Of a stretch of DNA of 64,000 nucleotides, positions 43,446 to 51,835 are shown piece after piece. A program made the translations under genes and the position numbers. The notes below the pieces were generated by a model. It did no database searches, was not told the origin of the DNA, and worked only from the letters and a program-made list of their open reading frames with translations. The DNA is from Candidatus Paceibacterota bacterium (GTDB lineage: Bacteria; Verrucomicrobiota; Verrucomicrobiia; Limisphaerales; UBA8199): NCBI GenBank assembly GCA_035452965.1, contig DAOTCE010000024.1:1-64000 (forward strand), written 5' to 3'. Position 1 is the stretch's first letter. Each line of letters starts with the position of its first letter.

Positions 43446-44075
43446 TCAGGAATGCTTCAGGGCAATATGGGCGACCACGTTGCCGGCATCGCGGCAGCGG
43501 TCTATGACCTTCTCCAGTTGTTCATAGAGGTCCTTGAGGGCGATGACCTGGAGCGGTTGGTACTTGCCGCTGAAAAGGTCCCTATAGAGCGACATCATGT
43601 GACCGTCGGCTTCGCTTTCGAGGAACTGGAGCTTGTCATTAAGTTCTTTGACACGTTCGAGGTCCATGCCTTTGCGCAGCGATTTGACCAACTCGAGGAC
43701 GATGTTGGTGGCTTGCTCCAGCACGGTGATCTGCTTGGAGAAATCCACTCCCCGGGCAAGTTGCGGCGCCAGCAGCACACGGGTGGTGAACTTGTCAATC
43801 ATCTTGGGTATCTTGTAGAGCGCGGTGGAGAGCTCTTCGATGTCCTCGCGCTCGAGGGCGGTGATGAAGGTGGTATAAACGGCATTGCTGATTTCCCGGG
43901 TGATTTGTTTGTCCTTCTTGCGGGCGTAAGCGAAGTCATCCACCGGCATCGGCTTGTCGAGCTGCTGGCTCAGCTTGACCAGCGCCTGCACGCTGGTGCG
44001 CGCCTCCTCTGCGCTGGCTTCAAGCAGCGCAAAGAACTTGTCTTCCTTGCCTAAGAGTTTCTGTAGCGAGAACAT
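43446..44075 (-). CDS. DUF47 / PhoU-like phosphate transport accessory protein
   Basis: A 209-residue all-helical protein of the DUF47 (TIGR00153) family, related to PhoU. Characteristic stretches are KEDKFFALLEASAEEARTSV, ALYKIPKMIDKFTTRV and the end DAGNVVAHIALKHS. Family members accompany PiT transporters and are thought to regulate phosphate import by binding the permease. Its stop is 6 bp before the PiT copy 2 start, so the two are co-translated. The gene is divergent from the Gfo/Idh gene at 44191 with about 115 bp between, where the promoter should lie. Confidence 0.93.
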   Translation of the reverse strand: MFSLQKLLGKEDKFFALLEASAEEARTSVQALVKLSQQLDKPMPVDDFAYARKKDKQITREISNAVYTTFITALEREDIEELSTALYKIPKMIDKFTTRVLLAPQLARGVDFSKQITVLEQATNIVLELVKSLRKGMDLERVKELNDKLQFLESEADGHMMSLYRDLFSGKYQPLQVIALKDLYEQLEKVIDRCRDAGNVVAHIALKHS

Positions 44076-44190
44076 AGTGTCCTACTTCTACCTGACTGGC
44101 GGCCAAGCGCACGAAAAAAAGAGGCGGATGCTCGTCCGGGCCTACGTTTGCGATTGACGCTCCCCGGACCTTTTGGTTGCCTACCGCCCA

Positions 44191-45546
44191 ATGCCTGTTG
44201 ATTTTACTTACGTAAGGTCCGACTCTTCGTTCAGCCGTCGGACCTTCCTCAAGACCCTCGGCGCCGCGACCCTGGCCGCGCCCTTTGTCATGCGCGACTT
44301 GATTGCCCGCCCTCCCAGCAGCGTGCTACGTCACGCCAGTTTCGGGGCCGCTGGCATGGCTTGGGAGGACGTCCGGCACCTTATGCAATCGAAACAGGTG
44401 GAACTGGTGGCCGTGGCCGAAGTGGACTTGAGGCGCACCGCTGAGCTTAAAAAGCATTTCCCCACCGCCAGAGTTTACCAGGATTGGCGTGAGTTGCTCG
44501 ATAAGGAAGGCAAACAGCTCGACTCCGTCAACGTCTCGACGCCCGACCACATGCACGCGCCCATCGCCATGAGCGCCCTCCAATTGGGAAAGCACGTCTA
44601 CTGCCAGAAGCCGCTCACGCACGACCTCTACGAAGCGCGCAAGTTGACCGAGTATGCCCGCTGGAAGGGCGTTGTGACGCAGATGGGCATCCAGATTCAC
44701 TCGACCAGTTTCTACCGGATGGCGGCGTTGCTCGTGCAGGCCGGGGCTATCGGACGAGTCAAGGAAGTCCACTCCTGGAACTCCGGCACCTGGGGTGACA
44801 CGACCTCGCGCCCCGACAAGTCCGATCCAGTGCCAACGGGCTTGGACTGGGACCTCTGGCAGGGCGTCTGTGCCGAGCGGCCCTTCATCGGCGACGAATA
44901 CTACCATCCGAACAACTGGCGCAAACGTCTCGATTTTGGCACTGGCACTCTCGGCGATATGGGCTGCCATATCTTCGACCCGGTATTCACGGCCCTCGAA
45001 CTGCGGGCGCCCCTCTCGGTGCGATCCGAAGGCCCGCCTCCAAACCAGTGGAACTGGCCGATTGACTCCCAGGTTCAATACGTCTTCCCCGGCACCCGCT
45101 TCACTGCCGCAAACACCATCCCGGTCACATGGTATGACGGCACGCAGAAGCCGCCCTCCACGATCCGCGCCCTGCTCGAAGGCGACGACCTGCCGGGCAC
45201 CGGCTCGATCTTAGTTGGCACGCAAGGCGCGTTGGTGGTGCCGCATGTCGCAAGGCCCTTGCTTTACCCGGATAAGAAGTTCAAGGACCTCAAGTTTCCG
45301 GACGTAACCGAGCAGAATCACTGGGGCAGGTATGTCGAGGCCTGCCTGGGCGGTGCGCCGACAAGTGCGGGTTTCGACTACTCCGGGCCGCTGGCCGAAG
45401 CAGTGCTGTTGGGCACTGTCGCCTTGCGCTTCCCGCAGACCACGCTCCACTGGAATGCCGCGGCACTGAGCTTCGCCGAGGGGACCGCCAACCAGTTCAT
45501 TCGTCGCATCTACCGCAGCGGTTGGGGTGTCACGGGACTTTCCTGA
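44191..45546 (+). CDS. Gfo/Idh/MocA family oxidoreductase, Tat-exported
   Basis: A 451-residue oxidoreductase with a Tat signal (SSFSRRTFLKTLGAATLAAP), an NAD(P) loop (HASFGAAGMA), the EKP motif as CQKPLTHDL (Glu replaced by Gln) and a substrate-domain sequence GTGTLGDMGCHIFDPVFTAL. It belongs to the exported sugar-derivative group. ATG 44191 is preferred because it gives a short N-region before the twin arginines; 44173 is an alternative. It overlaps nothing; the next gene starts 7 bp after its stop but belongs to a different functional class. The EKP Glu-to-Gln change is shared by some family members and need not abolish activity. Confidence 0.88.
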   Translation: MPVDFTYVRSDSSFSRRTFLKTLGAATLAAPFVMRDLIARPPSSVLRHASFGAAGMAWEDVRHLMQSKQVELVAVAEVDLRRTAELKKHFPTARVYQDWRELLDKEGKQLDSVNVSTPDHMHAPIAMSALQLGKHVYCQKPLTHDLYEARKLTEYARWKGVVTQMGIQIHSTSFYRMAALLVQAGAIGRVKEVHSWNSGTWGDTTSRPDKSDPVPTGLDWDLWQGVCAERPFIGDEYYHPNNWRKRLDFGTGTLGDMGCHIFDPVFTALELRAPLSVRSEGPPPNQWNWPIDSQVQYVFPGTRFTAANTIPVTWYDGTQKPPSTIRALLEGDDLPGTGSILVGTQGALVVPHVARPLLYPDKKFKDLKFPDVTEQNHWGRYVEACLGGAPTSAGFDYSGPLAEAVLLGTVALRFPQTTLHWNAAALSFAEGTANQFIRRIYRSGWGVTGLS

Positions 45547-45553
45547 TGTGCCA

Positions 45554-47518
45554 ATGACTGCGCGTGCACCAGCCGTCCTCGTACTCTGGATCCTTTTTTG
45601 CGCGCTCTGCAACTGTGCAGGTTGGGGTCTCTCGGTTGCTCACCAACTCAACGCTGTGGGTTATTTGGCAGTCTTCGTGGTCGGTGGCAGCGTAATCTTG
45701 CTTGCCCACAGGCAGTTGTTTCCCGCTAGCGGTCGATCATTCAATGCACGAAGGTTGATTCGACGTTTCCGGCGTCCCTTTCCTTTGGCATTTCTTGTGT
45801 TGGCGTTTCTCGCTGTGCTGGGTGGAGTGCTGCATCCGCCTACCAACCCGGACGGAATGAGCCATCGGCTTCCGCGCGTGCTGAACTGGCTGGCTGAGGA
45901 GCGCTGGCACTGGATCACTAACCATGTCATTATGAACACGCAACACGCCGGGTTCGAATGGATGATGGCCCCGATGCTTGCGTTAACGCGAACAGATCGC
46001 TGGGTATTCTTCTACAATGCTGTCTCATTTCTCTTGCTTCCAGGGTTGGTCTTCGGTGTGTTGAGGAGGCTGGAGGTGCGGGGTCGAGTTGCTTGGCACT
46101 GGATGTGGATCGCGCCATCGGGCTATTGCTTTCTGCTGCAGGCGGGGAGCATCGGAAACGACGCTGCCGGCGCCACAGTTGCACTAACGGCGCTGTATTT
46201 TGCTTTACGCGCCAGGAAGAGCCGGAGCCATCTCGATCTCTGGCTCTCCATTTTGTCGGCAGGCTTGATGACGGCAATCAAGAGCAGCAATCTCCCTCTT
46301 CTCTTGCCGTGGTTTCTGGCGATGCTCCCGAGCGTGAAGCTTGTCTTGGCGCGGCCGCTTTCGACGGTTTTGGTAGGAGTTGCCGCGTTGGTGGGTTCTT
46401 ACCTGCCAACTGCGGCGCTTAACCACTTTCATTTAGGAGACTGGAGTGGTATGTCCGTTTTGACGCCAGCGGTGCACCGGGCGCATCCTGCGACACTTGT
46501 TGCAGGTAACCTGATGAACTTGTCGGTGCAGAATCTAGCCCCCCCAATCTTTCCGGTAGCACAATGGTGGAATGCTCATGCTTATCGCGTCTTGCCCCAG
46601 TCCTTCATCACGGCAATCGAAGAGGCGTTTGAGCCCGCCGGGGCACATTTCTCCCTCCCTGAGATCCACTATGAGTATATGGCTGGTCTGGGGATGGGTG
46701 TGACCATCTTGTTGCTTGTATCTTGGGTGATTGCGCACCTTGTGCATCCCGCGAATGTGGGACCTCGGTTTCCACAGTCAGTTGATCAGTGGTTCCTGGC
46801 TCTGGTTCGCTGGTCACCTTTCGTGGTCCTGGCGGTTTACACGCTGACGACGGCCATGAGCACTTCGGGACGCATCGTCACTCCTTATTACTGCTTCTTT
46901 CTGCCCTTCTTCCTCGTGGGGCCAGGCTGGTCTAAGCTAGTGCGCAGCCGAACATGGCAGTTTTGGGCACTGTTGATGATGCTACCCGCTCTGGTGTTAG
47001 TGGTCATCAATCCCCCACGCCCCCTTTGGCCGGCGCAGACAGTCTTGAGTCGTTTGGCTGCGCGTAATCCTCATTCAAAGAACCTCGGTACCGCCGCAAT
47101 TCTTTACGCAAGCTATGCCACCCGCTGGGATGCTCTTGCCGACATACGGCAGTATCTGCCCCCGGGCGAGAAGAGAGTTGGGTTCATCTCGCTCGTGGGG
47201 GCAAGTTCGCTCGAAGCGTCGCTCTGGCGACCCTTCGGTCAGCGGCGCATAATCCATGTACCGGTTGAAAGCACATTGGAGCAAATCGCCGCCCTAGGCA
47301 TCCGCTACGTGGCCGTGGGGATCGAGTCTCCAACGGCGCGCATTCATGACGTCCCTGCCTCTGAGTGGATCGAAAACTGGCGCCAGGCCCGGGATGGAAA
47401 GATCGTTGGAACGGCCCGAGTGCGGCAGCGTGCCACCAAGGACGAGGCAGTCTGGCATGTCATTGAGCTTGAATCGCCGATCAATACTCTACAGAGAGGA
47501 AAGGCGCTAGGTCCGTGA
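45554..47518 (+). CDS. large integral membrane protein, GT-C glycosyltransferase-like
   Basis: A 654-residue membrane protein with about twelve helices through residue 470 followed by a soluble tail of about 180 residues. NPDGMSHRLPRVLNWLAEER near residue 100 sits in the first large loop and carries Asp/His/Arg residues like the active-site loop of GT-C enzymes. It could transfer a sugar from a polyprenyl carrier made by the GT2 protein encoded next (4-bp GTGA overlap at 47515-47518). I choose ATG 45554 over GTG 45527, which would overlap the previous gene. Its composition appears less GC-rich than the flanking genes. Confidence 0.72.
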   Translation: MTARAPAVLVLWILFCALCNCAGWGLSVAHQLNAVGYLAVFVVGGSVILLAHRQLFPASGRSFNARRLIRRFRRPFPLAFLVLAFLAVLGGVLHPPTNPDGMSHRLPRVLNWLAEERWHWITNHVIMNTQHAGFEWMMAPMLALTRTDRWVFFYNAVSFLLLPGLVFGVLRRLEVRGRVAWHWMWIAPSGYCFLLQAGSIGNDAAGATVALTALYFALRARKSRSHLDLWLSILSAGLMTAIKSSNLPLLLPWFLAMLPSVKLVLARPLSTVLVGVAALVGSYLPTAALNHFHLGDWSGMSVLTPAVHRAHPATLVAGNLMNLSVQNLAPPIFPVAQWWNAHAYRVLPQSFITAIEEAFEPAGAHFSLPEIHYEYMAGLGMGVTILLLVSWVIAHLVHPANVGPRFPQSVDQWFLALVRWSPFVVLAVYTLTTAMSTSGRIVTPYYCFFLPFFLVGPGWSKLVRSRTWQFWALLMMLPALVLVVINPPRPLWPAQTVLSRLAARNPHSKNLGTAAILYASYATRWDALADIRQYLPPGEKRVGFISLVGASSLEASLWRPFGQRRIIHVPVESTLEQIAALGIRYVAVGIESPTARIHDVPASEWIENWRQARDGKIVGTARVRQRATKDEAVWHVIELESPINTLQRGKALGP

Positions 47519-48192
47519 GCGCTCCAATATACTTTGTAATCCCGGCCTATAACGAAGCAGCTTGCGTTGGCGAGGTAGTGCGGCAGGTGCGAAGTCGGTT
47601 CCCCAACGTGGTCGTGGTGGACGATGGCTCTGCCGATGCCACTGCGGAGGTGTCACGAGTCGCCGGGGCGGTCGTCGTCCGGCACATGGTTAACCGCGGT
47701 CAAGGAGCGGCCCTCAAGACAGGAATTGAATGCGCCCTGGCCCGCGGGGCGGAGGTGGTCGTGACTTTCGACAGCGACGGCCAGCATCAACTTGAAGACG
47801 TGGATGCCTTGCTGGCGCCAGTCCTTGCGGGGGAGTGCGACGTAGCGCTGGGTTCGAGATTTCTGCACGGCGGCAGCCGTGTGCCCTTCATGCGTAAGCT
47901 GACGCTCAAGCTGGGAGTTCTCTTCACGCGTGTCGTTTCGAGAATCCGTGTTACCGACACTCATAATGGCTTGCGTGCGCTTTCGCGCGAGGCGGCGCGC
48001 AAAATTGAGATTCGCCAGGACCGCATGGCCCACGCATCCGAAATCCTAGACGAGATCAGCCGCCTTAAGCTCCGCTACCGCGAAGTGCCCACGCGGATCA
48101 TTTATACAGCGTATTCTCGGGGCAAAGGCCAGCGCTCATCCGCGGCCTTCCGGGTGGTGTGGGACTTTCTGATTGGTAAATCGGCCGGCTAG
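47515..48192 (+). CDS. family 2 glycosyltransferase (polyprenyl-phosphate sugar synthase-like)
   Basis: A 225-residue GT2 enzyme with a GT-A fold: PAYNEAACVGEVVRQV at the nucleotide-sugar site, VVVDDGSADATAE, FDSDGQHQLEDV (DxD-type metal site) and GLRALSREAA. Small GT2 proteins of this type make dolichyl/undecaprenyl-phosphate mannose or glucose on the inner membrane face. It starts with GTG overlapping the GT-C-like stop and is followed after 5 bp by a DUF2304 protein, a usual partner. Together these three genes would make and use a lipid-linked sugar. Confidence 0.9.
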   Translation: MSAPIYFVIPAYNEAACVGEVVRQVRSRFPNVVVVDDGSADATAEVSRVAGAVVVRHMVNRGQGAALKTGIECALARGAEVVVTFDSDGQHQLEDVDALLAPVLAGECDVALGSRFLHGGSRVPFMRKLTLKLGVLFTRVVSRIRVTDTHNGLRALSREAARKIEIRQDRMAHASEILDEISRLKLRYREVPTRIIYTAYSRGKGQRSSAAFRVVWDFLIGKSAG

Positions 48193-48197
48193 CAGTC

Positions 48198-48569
48198 ATG
48201 CTTATCATCCAAGTTCTCTTTGTCCTGTTTGCCTTGTTTGCCATCTCGCGAACGGTTTCGCGCTTCAAGCGCGGGTCCATTGGTGTTACTGAACTGATCG
48301 CTTGGAGCGGGTTCTGGCTCGCCGTGGGGGGGGCCGTACTCGCGCCCGCCATCACGCAGTGGATGGCGGACATTCTTGGCGTGGGGCGCGGCGCCGACGC
48401 CGTCTTCTACATCGGTCTGGTGGCGCTGAGCTATACCTGTTTCCGGCTCTATCTCAAAAACCGACAAATCGAACAGCAGTTAACTTCCCTGGTGCGAGAG
48501 CTCGCCCTCAGGGACACCGAAGAACCGATACCGCAAAAGCCCCCGCAGTTCCCAAAGCCAGCTGAGTGA
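48198..48569 (+). CDS. DUF2304 small membrane protein
   Basis: A 123-residue protein with three helices (IIQVLFVLFALFAI; LIAWSGFWLAVGGAVLAPAI; AVFYIGLVALSYTCFRLY) and a soluble tail ending in Pro/Lys-rich sequence. This is the DUF2304 pattern. Such proteins occur next to GT2 polyprenyl-phosphate glycosyltransferases and may anchor or assist them. It is converged upon by the methyltransferase gene 15 bp downstream. Confidence 0.85.
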   Translation: MLIIQVLFVLFALFAISRTVSRFKRGSIGVTELIAWSGFWLAVGGAVLAPAITQWMADILGVGRGADAVFYIGLVALSYTCFRLYLKNRQIEQQLTSLVRELALRDTEEPIPQKPPQFPKPAE

Positions 48570-48584
48570 TACTTCTTCAGTCTT

Positions 48585-49334
48585 CTACACAGCCCCGACC
48601 GGTGCGTCGGGATGGCCGCCATATTCACGGCATTTCGCAAGCCTTGCGCTGCTGCAAACGTAGAATTGGTACAACGAAACCGACCTGGCCAGCCCGAAGA
48701 AACTGGTCTCCACTTTGTCGAAGAAGAACTCGAGTATCTCCGCTATCTCCCTGGCATCGTTGACGTGCTCGTGCTTCATAAGCAGGCCATAATCAAGGCC
48801 ACGTTTAAGCCTGAATTCAAGCCCCGTAGTCAGTTTCCAACCCATGGTCCAAAGAAATGTTCCCTCACTAGGTATGGCTATGCGCAGGACACCGTTATCG
48901 CGCAGCAGCAGACCGGCCTTCCCCACAACATTCGGGAGGTTGAGCACATGTTCAAATGTTGCCACCGAAGTTATCCGGTCGTATCGAGAATCATCGGGCA
49001 CCTCGGAGATATCTGCATAGATATTGCGAATTCTGCCCAGCAGCGGAGAACCCGCATAGAGACTTGTGAAAGGTTCGATGATATCGTAAGGACCGAGCGG
49101 AGGCTCATACTTCAGTTGGTTGAGAGTGCCCGCGCCTATTTCCAAGGTTGCAGGAGGGGAGGCGGGGCGGCGGGCAACATCGGCTGCCACCTTCTTGTGC
49201 ATCCATGACTCCAACTTCTGGGCCAGCGAAGATGCGGTTGTCTGTCCCTGGCGGTTCGATCTGTAATGTGCTGCGTAAATCTCTTCTATCTCTTTCGGGA
49301 GAGGAGGACGTTTCTTTGGGAATCTCTCAAACAT
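48585..49334 (-). CDS. SAM-dependent methyltransferase
   Basis: A 249-residue class I methyltransferase. Motif I is LEIGAGTLNQL; YDIIEPFTSLY and YADISEVPDDSRYDRITSV give the acidic loop and motif IV region, and ATFEHVLNLPNVV the post-motif. The N-terminal 60 residues are charged. It probably methylates a sugar or small molecule in the neighbouring glycan cluster, although it points the other way, so co-regulation is not shown. No recognisable ribosome binding site is seen before the ATG. About 290 bp of apparently empty sequence separate it from the protease gene. Confidence 0.82.
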   Translation of the reverse strand: MFERFPKKRPPLPKEIEEIYAAHYRSNRQGQTTASSLAQKLESWMHKKVAADVARRPASPPATLEIGAGTLNQLKYEPPLGPYDIIEPFTSLYAGSPLLGRIRNIYADISEVPDDSRYDRITSVATFEHVLNLPNVVGKAGLLLRDNGVLRIAIPSEGTFLWTMGWKLTTGLEFRLKRGLDYGLLMKHEHVNDAREIAEILEFFFDKVETSFFGLARSVSLYQFYVCSSARLAKCREYGGHPDAPVGAV

Positions 49335-49623
49335 AGCTGCTACGCTGCTTCATTTACAATGAACACTTGGTCGGCTTTGCCGTTCGAGCCATTCGTCCGA
49401 TTACGGAATAGCCAACTCCGCCATAGCCACAAAGCAGGCAATCGAGCTGTCTGCGTAGTCGAACTCTTAGCTTCTCGATTTTGACAACACGGCCGTGTTC
49501 AGACCTCGTGACTTATAACTAACTGGCAGCCGGGATGCAACACCCGTTCGAAGAACTTCTCGCAATGGCACGACCATCCTGCCTTCGCCACCGCGAAGGC
49601 CGCCCTCGGAACAACGGCAGCCA

Positions 49624-51156
49624 TTATTTCCCGCCGGTGTTGCTTTCGTCCACGACGACATACCGACTGCCGCCGTTGCTCCAGATGCGTAACAGGGTGA
49701 TTTTGTCTTTGGGATTCTCAGTCATACGCACAGCCTCGTCAGCGGTCTTGACTGCTTGACGGTTGATTTCCTGGATGACATCGCCGGGCCTCAGGCCTGC
49801 TTCGGCTGCAGGCGAGTCAGGCTGCACTTCGGTAACCACCACGCCTGTAATGGTATCGGGGACCTTGAGTTCTTCACGGGCCTGCTGATCCAGGTCGCCG
49901 ACTCCCACGCCATTAAGTGTGCCAGTGTCGGTTTCTTTCGAGCCACTGCTTTGAGCGACCTTTTCGGCGCCAGGCAGTTCCTGAACGGCGATTTGCAGGT
50001 TGCTGATCGCGCCTTCGCGGAGGATTTTGACAGGCACTTTGCTGCCAGGCTTGGTCTCGCCGACGGCGAGCTTGAGGTGGCGGCTGTCGCGGACCTTCTT
50101 GCCATTGAATTCGAGCACGACGTCGCCGTTCTTGAGGCCGGCTTTGTCGGCTGGGCCTTTGGGCACAACGTCACCAATGAGCGCCCCGCCTTGGTCTTTG
50201 AGCTTGAATTCTCGCGCGAGCGCCGGGGTGACGTCCTGAATCATAACCCCCAGATAGCCGCGGCTGACATGGCCATATTGGATGAGGCTCTCCATAACGT
50301 TGCGAGCGAGGTTACTTGGAATGGCGAAACCAATCCCCTGGCTGCCGCCGGAGCGGCTGAAGATTGCGGTGTTGATCCCGATGAGTCGGCCTTCGATATC
50401 CACCAGTGCGCCGCCGGAATTGCCGGGGTTGATGGCTGCGTCAGTCTGGATAAAGTCCTCGTACTCCTCGATGATGCCAAGCCCTCCCCGGCCGGTGGCG
50501 CTGACAATGCCGGTGGTGACCGTCTGGCCCACGCCGAATGGGTTGCCTATTGCCAGCACGATGTCGCCGACCTCCACTTTGTCACTGTCGGTCATCGAGA
50601 CGAACGGCAGGTCTTTCGCGTCAATCTTGATCACGGCGACGTCGGACTTCGGATCCCGGCCAACGACCTTGGCGGTAAACTCACGACCGTCGTGCAATGT
50701 CACCTTCACTTCGTCGGCATTGTCCACGACGTGGTTGTTGGTCAGGATATAGCCGTCCTTGGTGACAATCACACCCGAACCCAGACCATACTGGCGTGGG
50801 AGGCTAGGCATGCGCTTGGGCATCCGCTCGCCGAATTGGTCGCCGAAGAACCGCCGCCAGAACGGATCGCTGAAGCCAAACCAGTCCGGGTTCGAAGCGG
50901 CGGAGCTTTTGCTCATGATGACAAGCTTCACCACCCCCGGCACAACCCTTTTCACGACGGGCGCAAAGCTGGCGTACGGCCCACCGGCGCGCGTGAGCGG
51001 AGTCGTGTCAACTTCAAGTTTGGGCGCAGCGGCTCCCGTGTTGGATTGGCCTTTGTCTGCCTGGCTAACCGCCAGCGCGGAGCCGGCAACTAGACCGGTC
51101 ACGCCCAGAACGAGGGCCAGATATCGAACATTCAAGTAAGCGAGGATCTTCTTCAT
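49624..51156 (-). CDS. degP: Deg/HtrA-type periplasmic serine protease with two PDZ domains
   Basis: A 510-residue trypsin-like protease. It has an N-terminal signal/anchor (LNVRYLALVLGVTGLVAGSA), then a protease domain with His in NNHVVDNADEV, Asp in SDVAVIKID and Ser in INPGNSGGALVD. It is followed by two PDZ domains (GYLGVMIQDVTPALAREFKL; VTEVQPDSPAAEAGLRPGDV). It degrades or chaperones misfolded envelope proteins. ATG 51156 is preferred because it starts just before the signal; an upstream in-frame start at 51231 adds a basic 25-residue stretch. It is a single-gene unit on the minus strand. Confidence 0.95.
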   Translation of the reverse strand: MKKILAYLNVRYLALVLGVTGLVAGSALAVSQADKGQSNTGAAAPKLEVDTTPLTRAGGPYASFAPVVKRVVPGVVKLVIMSKSSAASNPDWFGFSDPFWRRFFGDQFGERMPKRMPSLPRQYGLGSGVIVTKDGYILTNNHVVDNADEVKVTLHDGREFTAKVVGRDPKSDVAVIKIDAKDLPFVSMTDSDKVEVGDIVLAIGNPFGVGQTVTTGIVSATGRGGLGIIEEYEDFIQTDAAINPGNSGGALVDIEGRLIGINTAIFSRSGGSQGIGFAIPSNLARNVMESLIQYGHVSRGYLGVMIQDVTPALAREFKLKDQGGALIGDVVPKGPADKAGLKNGDVVLEFNGKKVRDSRHLKLAVGETKPGSKVPVKILREGAISNLQIAVQELPGAEKVAQSSGSKETDTGTLNGVGVGDLDQQAREELKVPDTITGVVVTEVQPDSPAAEAGLRPGDVIQEINRQAVKTADEAVRMTENPKDKITLLRIWSNGGSRYVVVDESNTGGK

Positions 51157-51278
51157 AGCTGTTGCTTCAATCTGTTTTCTGTGTTTACGTATTGGAGTAA
51201 TCGGAGTGTGACGGAGACCTTTCCGGAGCATTACACTTTTGTAAGGGACGACCGATAGCGGCGATCGCTTTGGCTGCG

Positions 51279-51332
51279 TCCTAGGTTTGACTAGTATGGC
51301 AAGTATCCTAGGTTTGACTAGTATGGAAAGTA
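51279..51332 (+). repeat. 27-bp tandem duplication around a start codon
   Basis: TCCTAGGTTTGACTAGTATG plus GCAAGTA (51279-51305) is followed immediately by the same 27 bp with one change (51306-51332). Each unit contains an in-frame ATG (51296 and 51323). The unit length is a multiple of 3. Confidence 0.95.
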
Positions 51333-51691
51333 ATTACATTGTCGGTTGGATTCCGTGGCCCGTGGCGGCCGCGTCGGCAGTCTGGTTCGGCGTGATGGCT
51401 TACAAATCGGCCAAGAATTTCGTTTTGTGGGCGATCGGTGGGGGACTGCTTGGGCTGGTGCTGACTACTATCGTGCTGGGTTTGGGGCAGTCCATGTTCA
51501 TCCCGTACTACACTGCGGAGATTGCGTCCTTTCGGCTGAAACTCACGATCCTTGCAGTCGTTCTAGTCGGCTGCGTGGGCTGGCTGTTTACAGGGCCGCT
51601 CCACCGGCGCCTGTTCAAGTCCTGGAAACAGAAAGCCGAGCCCCTCTCCGATCAGGCAGCCAAGCCCCCCACGCCTGCTCCGAGGCAGTAG
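51323..51691 (+). CDS. small membrane protein of unknown function
   Basis: A 122-residue protein with about three helices (PVAAASAVWFGVMAY; FVLWAIGGGLLGLVLTTIVL; LKLTILAVVLVGCVGWLF) and a Pro/Lys-rich cytoplasmic tail. No family is recognised. The start is ambiguous: ATG 51323 gives MESNYIVGWIP, while ATG 51296 (and TTG 51287) lie in the first copy of a 27-bp duplication and would add 9-12 residues. No Shine-Dalgarno sequence favours either. It converges with the radical SAM gene ending at 51836 and is divergent from the Deg protease. Confidence 0.65.
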   Translation: MESNYIVGWIPWPVAAASAVWFGVMAYKSAKNFVLWAIGGGLLGLVLTTIVLGLGQSMFIPYYTAEIASFRLKLTILAVVLVGCVGWLFTGPLHRRLFKSWKQKAEPLSDQAAKPPTPAPRQ

Positions 51692-51835
51692 CATCCGCAA
51701 CCCAAATCGGCCTCCGCAGGGTAAACGTCTTTGGACGACTACTGACCTGTGGCCGCAGGGAGGGGAGACACCTGTTGTTTCCGGAAATCGGCATGACTTA
51801 TTTCGAGCCCCGCCGCGACTGCTACCATTCTCCGC

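Noticed and set aside
40965..44075. Possible phosphate-starvation island with pho boxes
   Set aside because: No PhoB-type operator repeats were found upstream of the DUF47 or PiT genes.
49335..49623. Gap between the methyltransferase start and the protease end
   Set aside because: Short frames here have no coding bias or motif; nothing can be supported.
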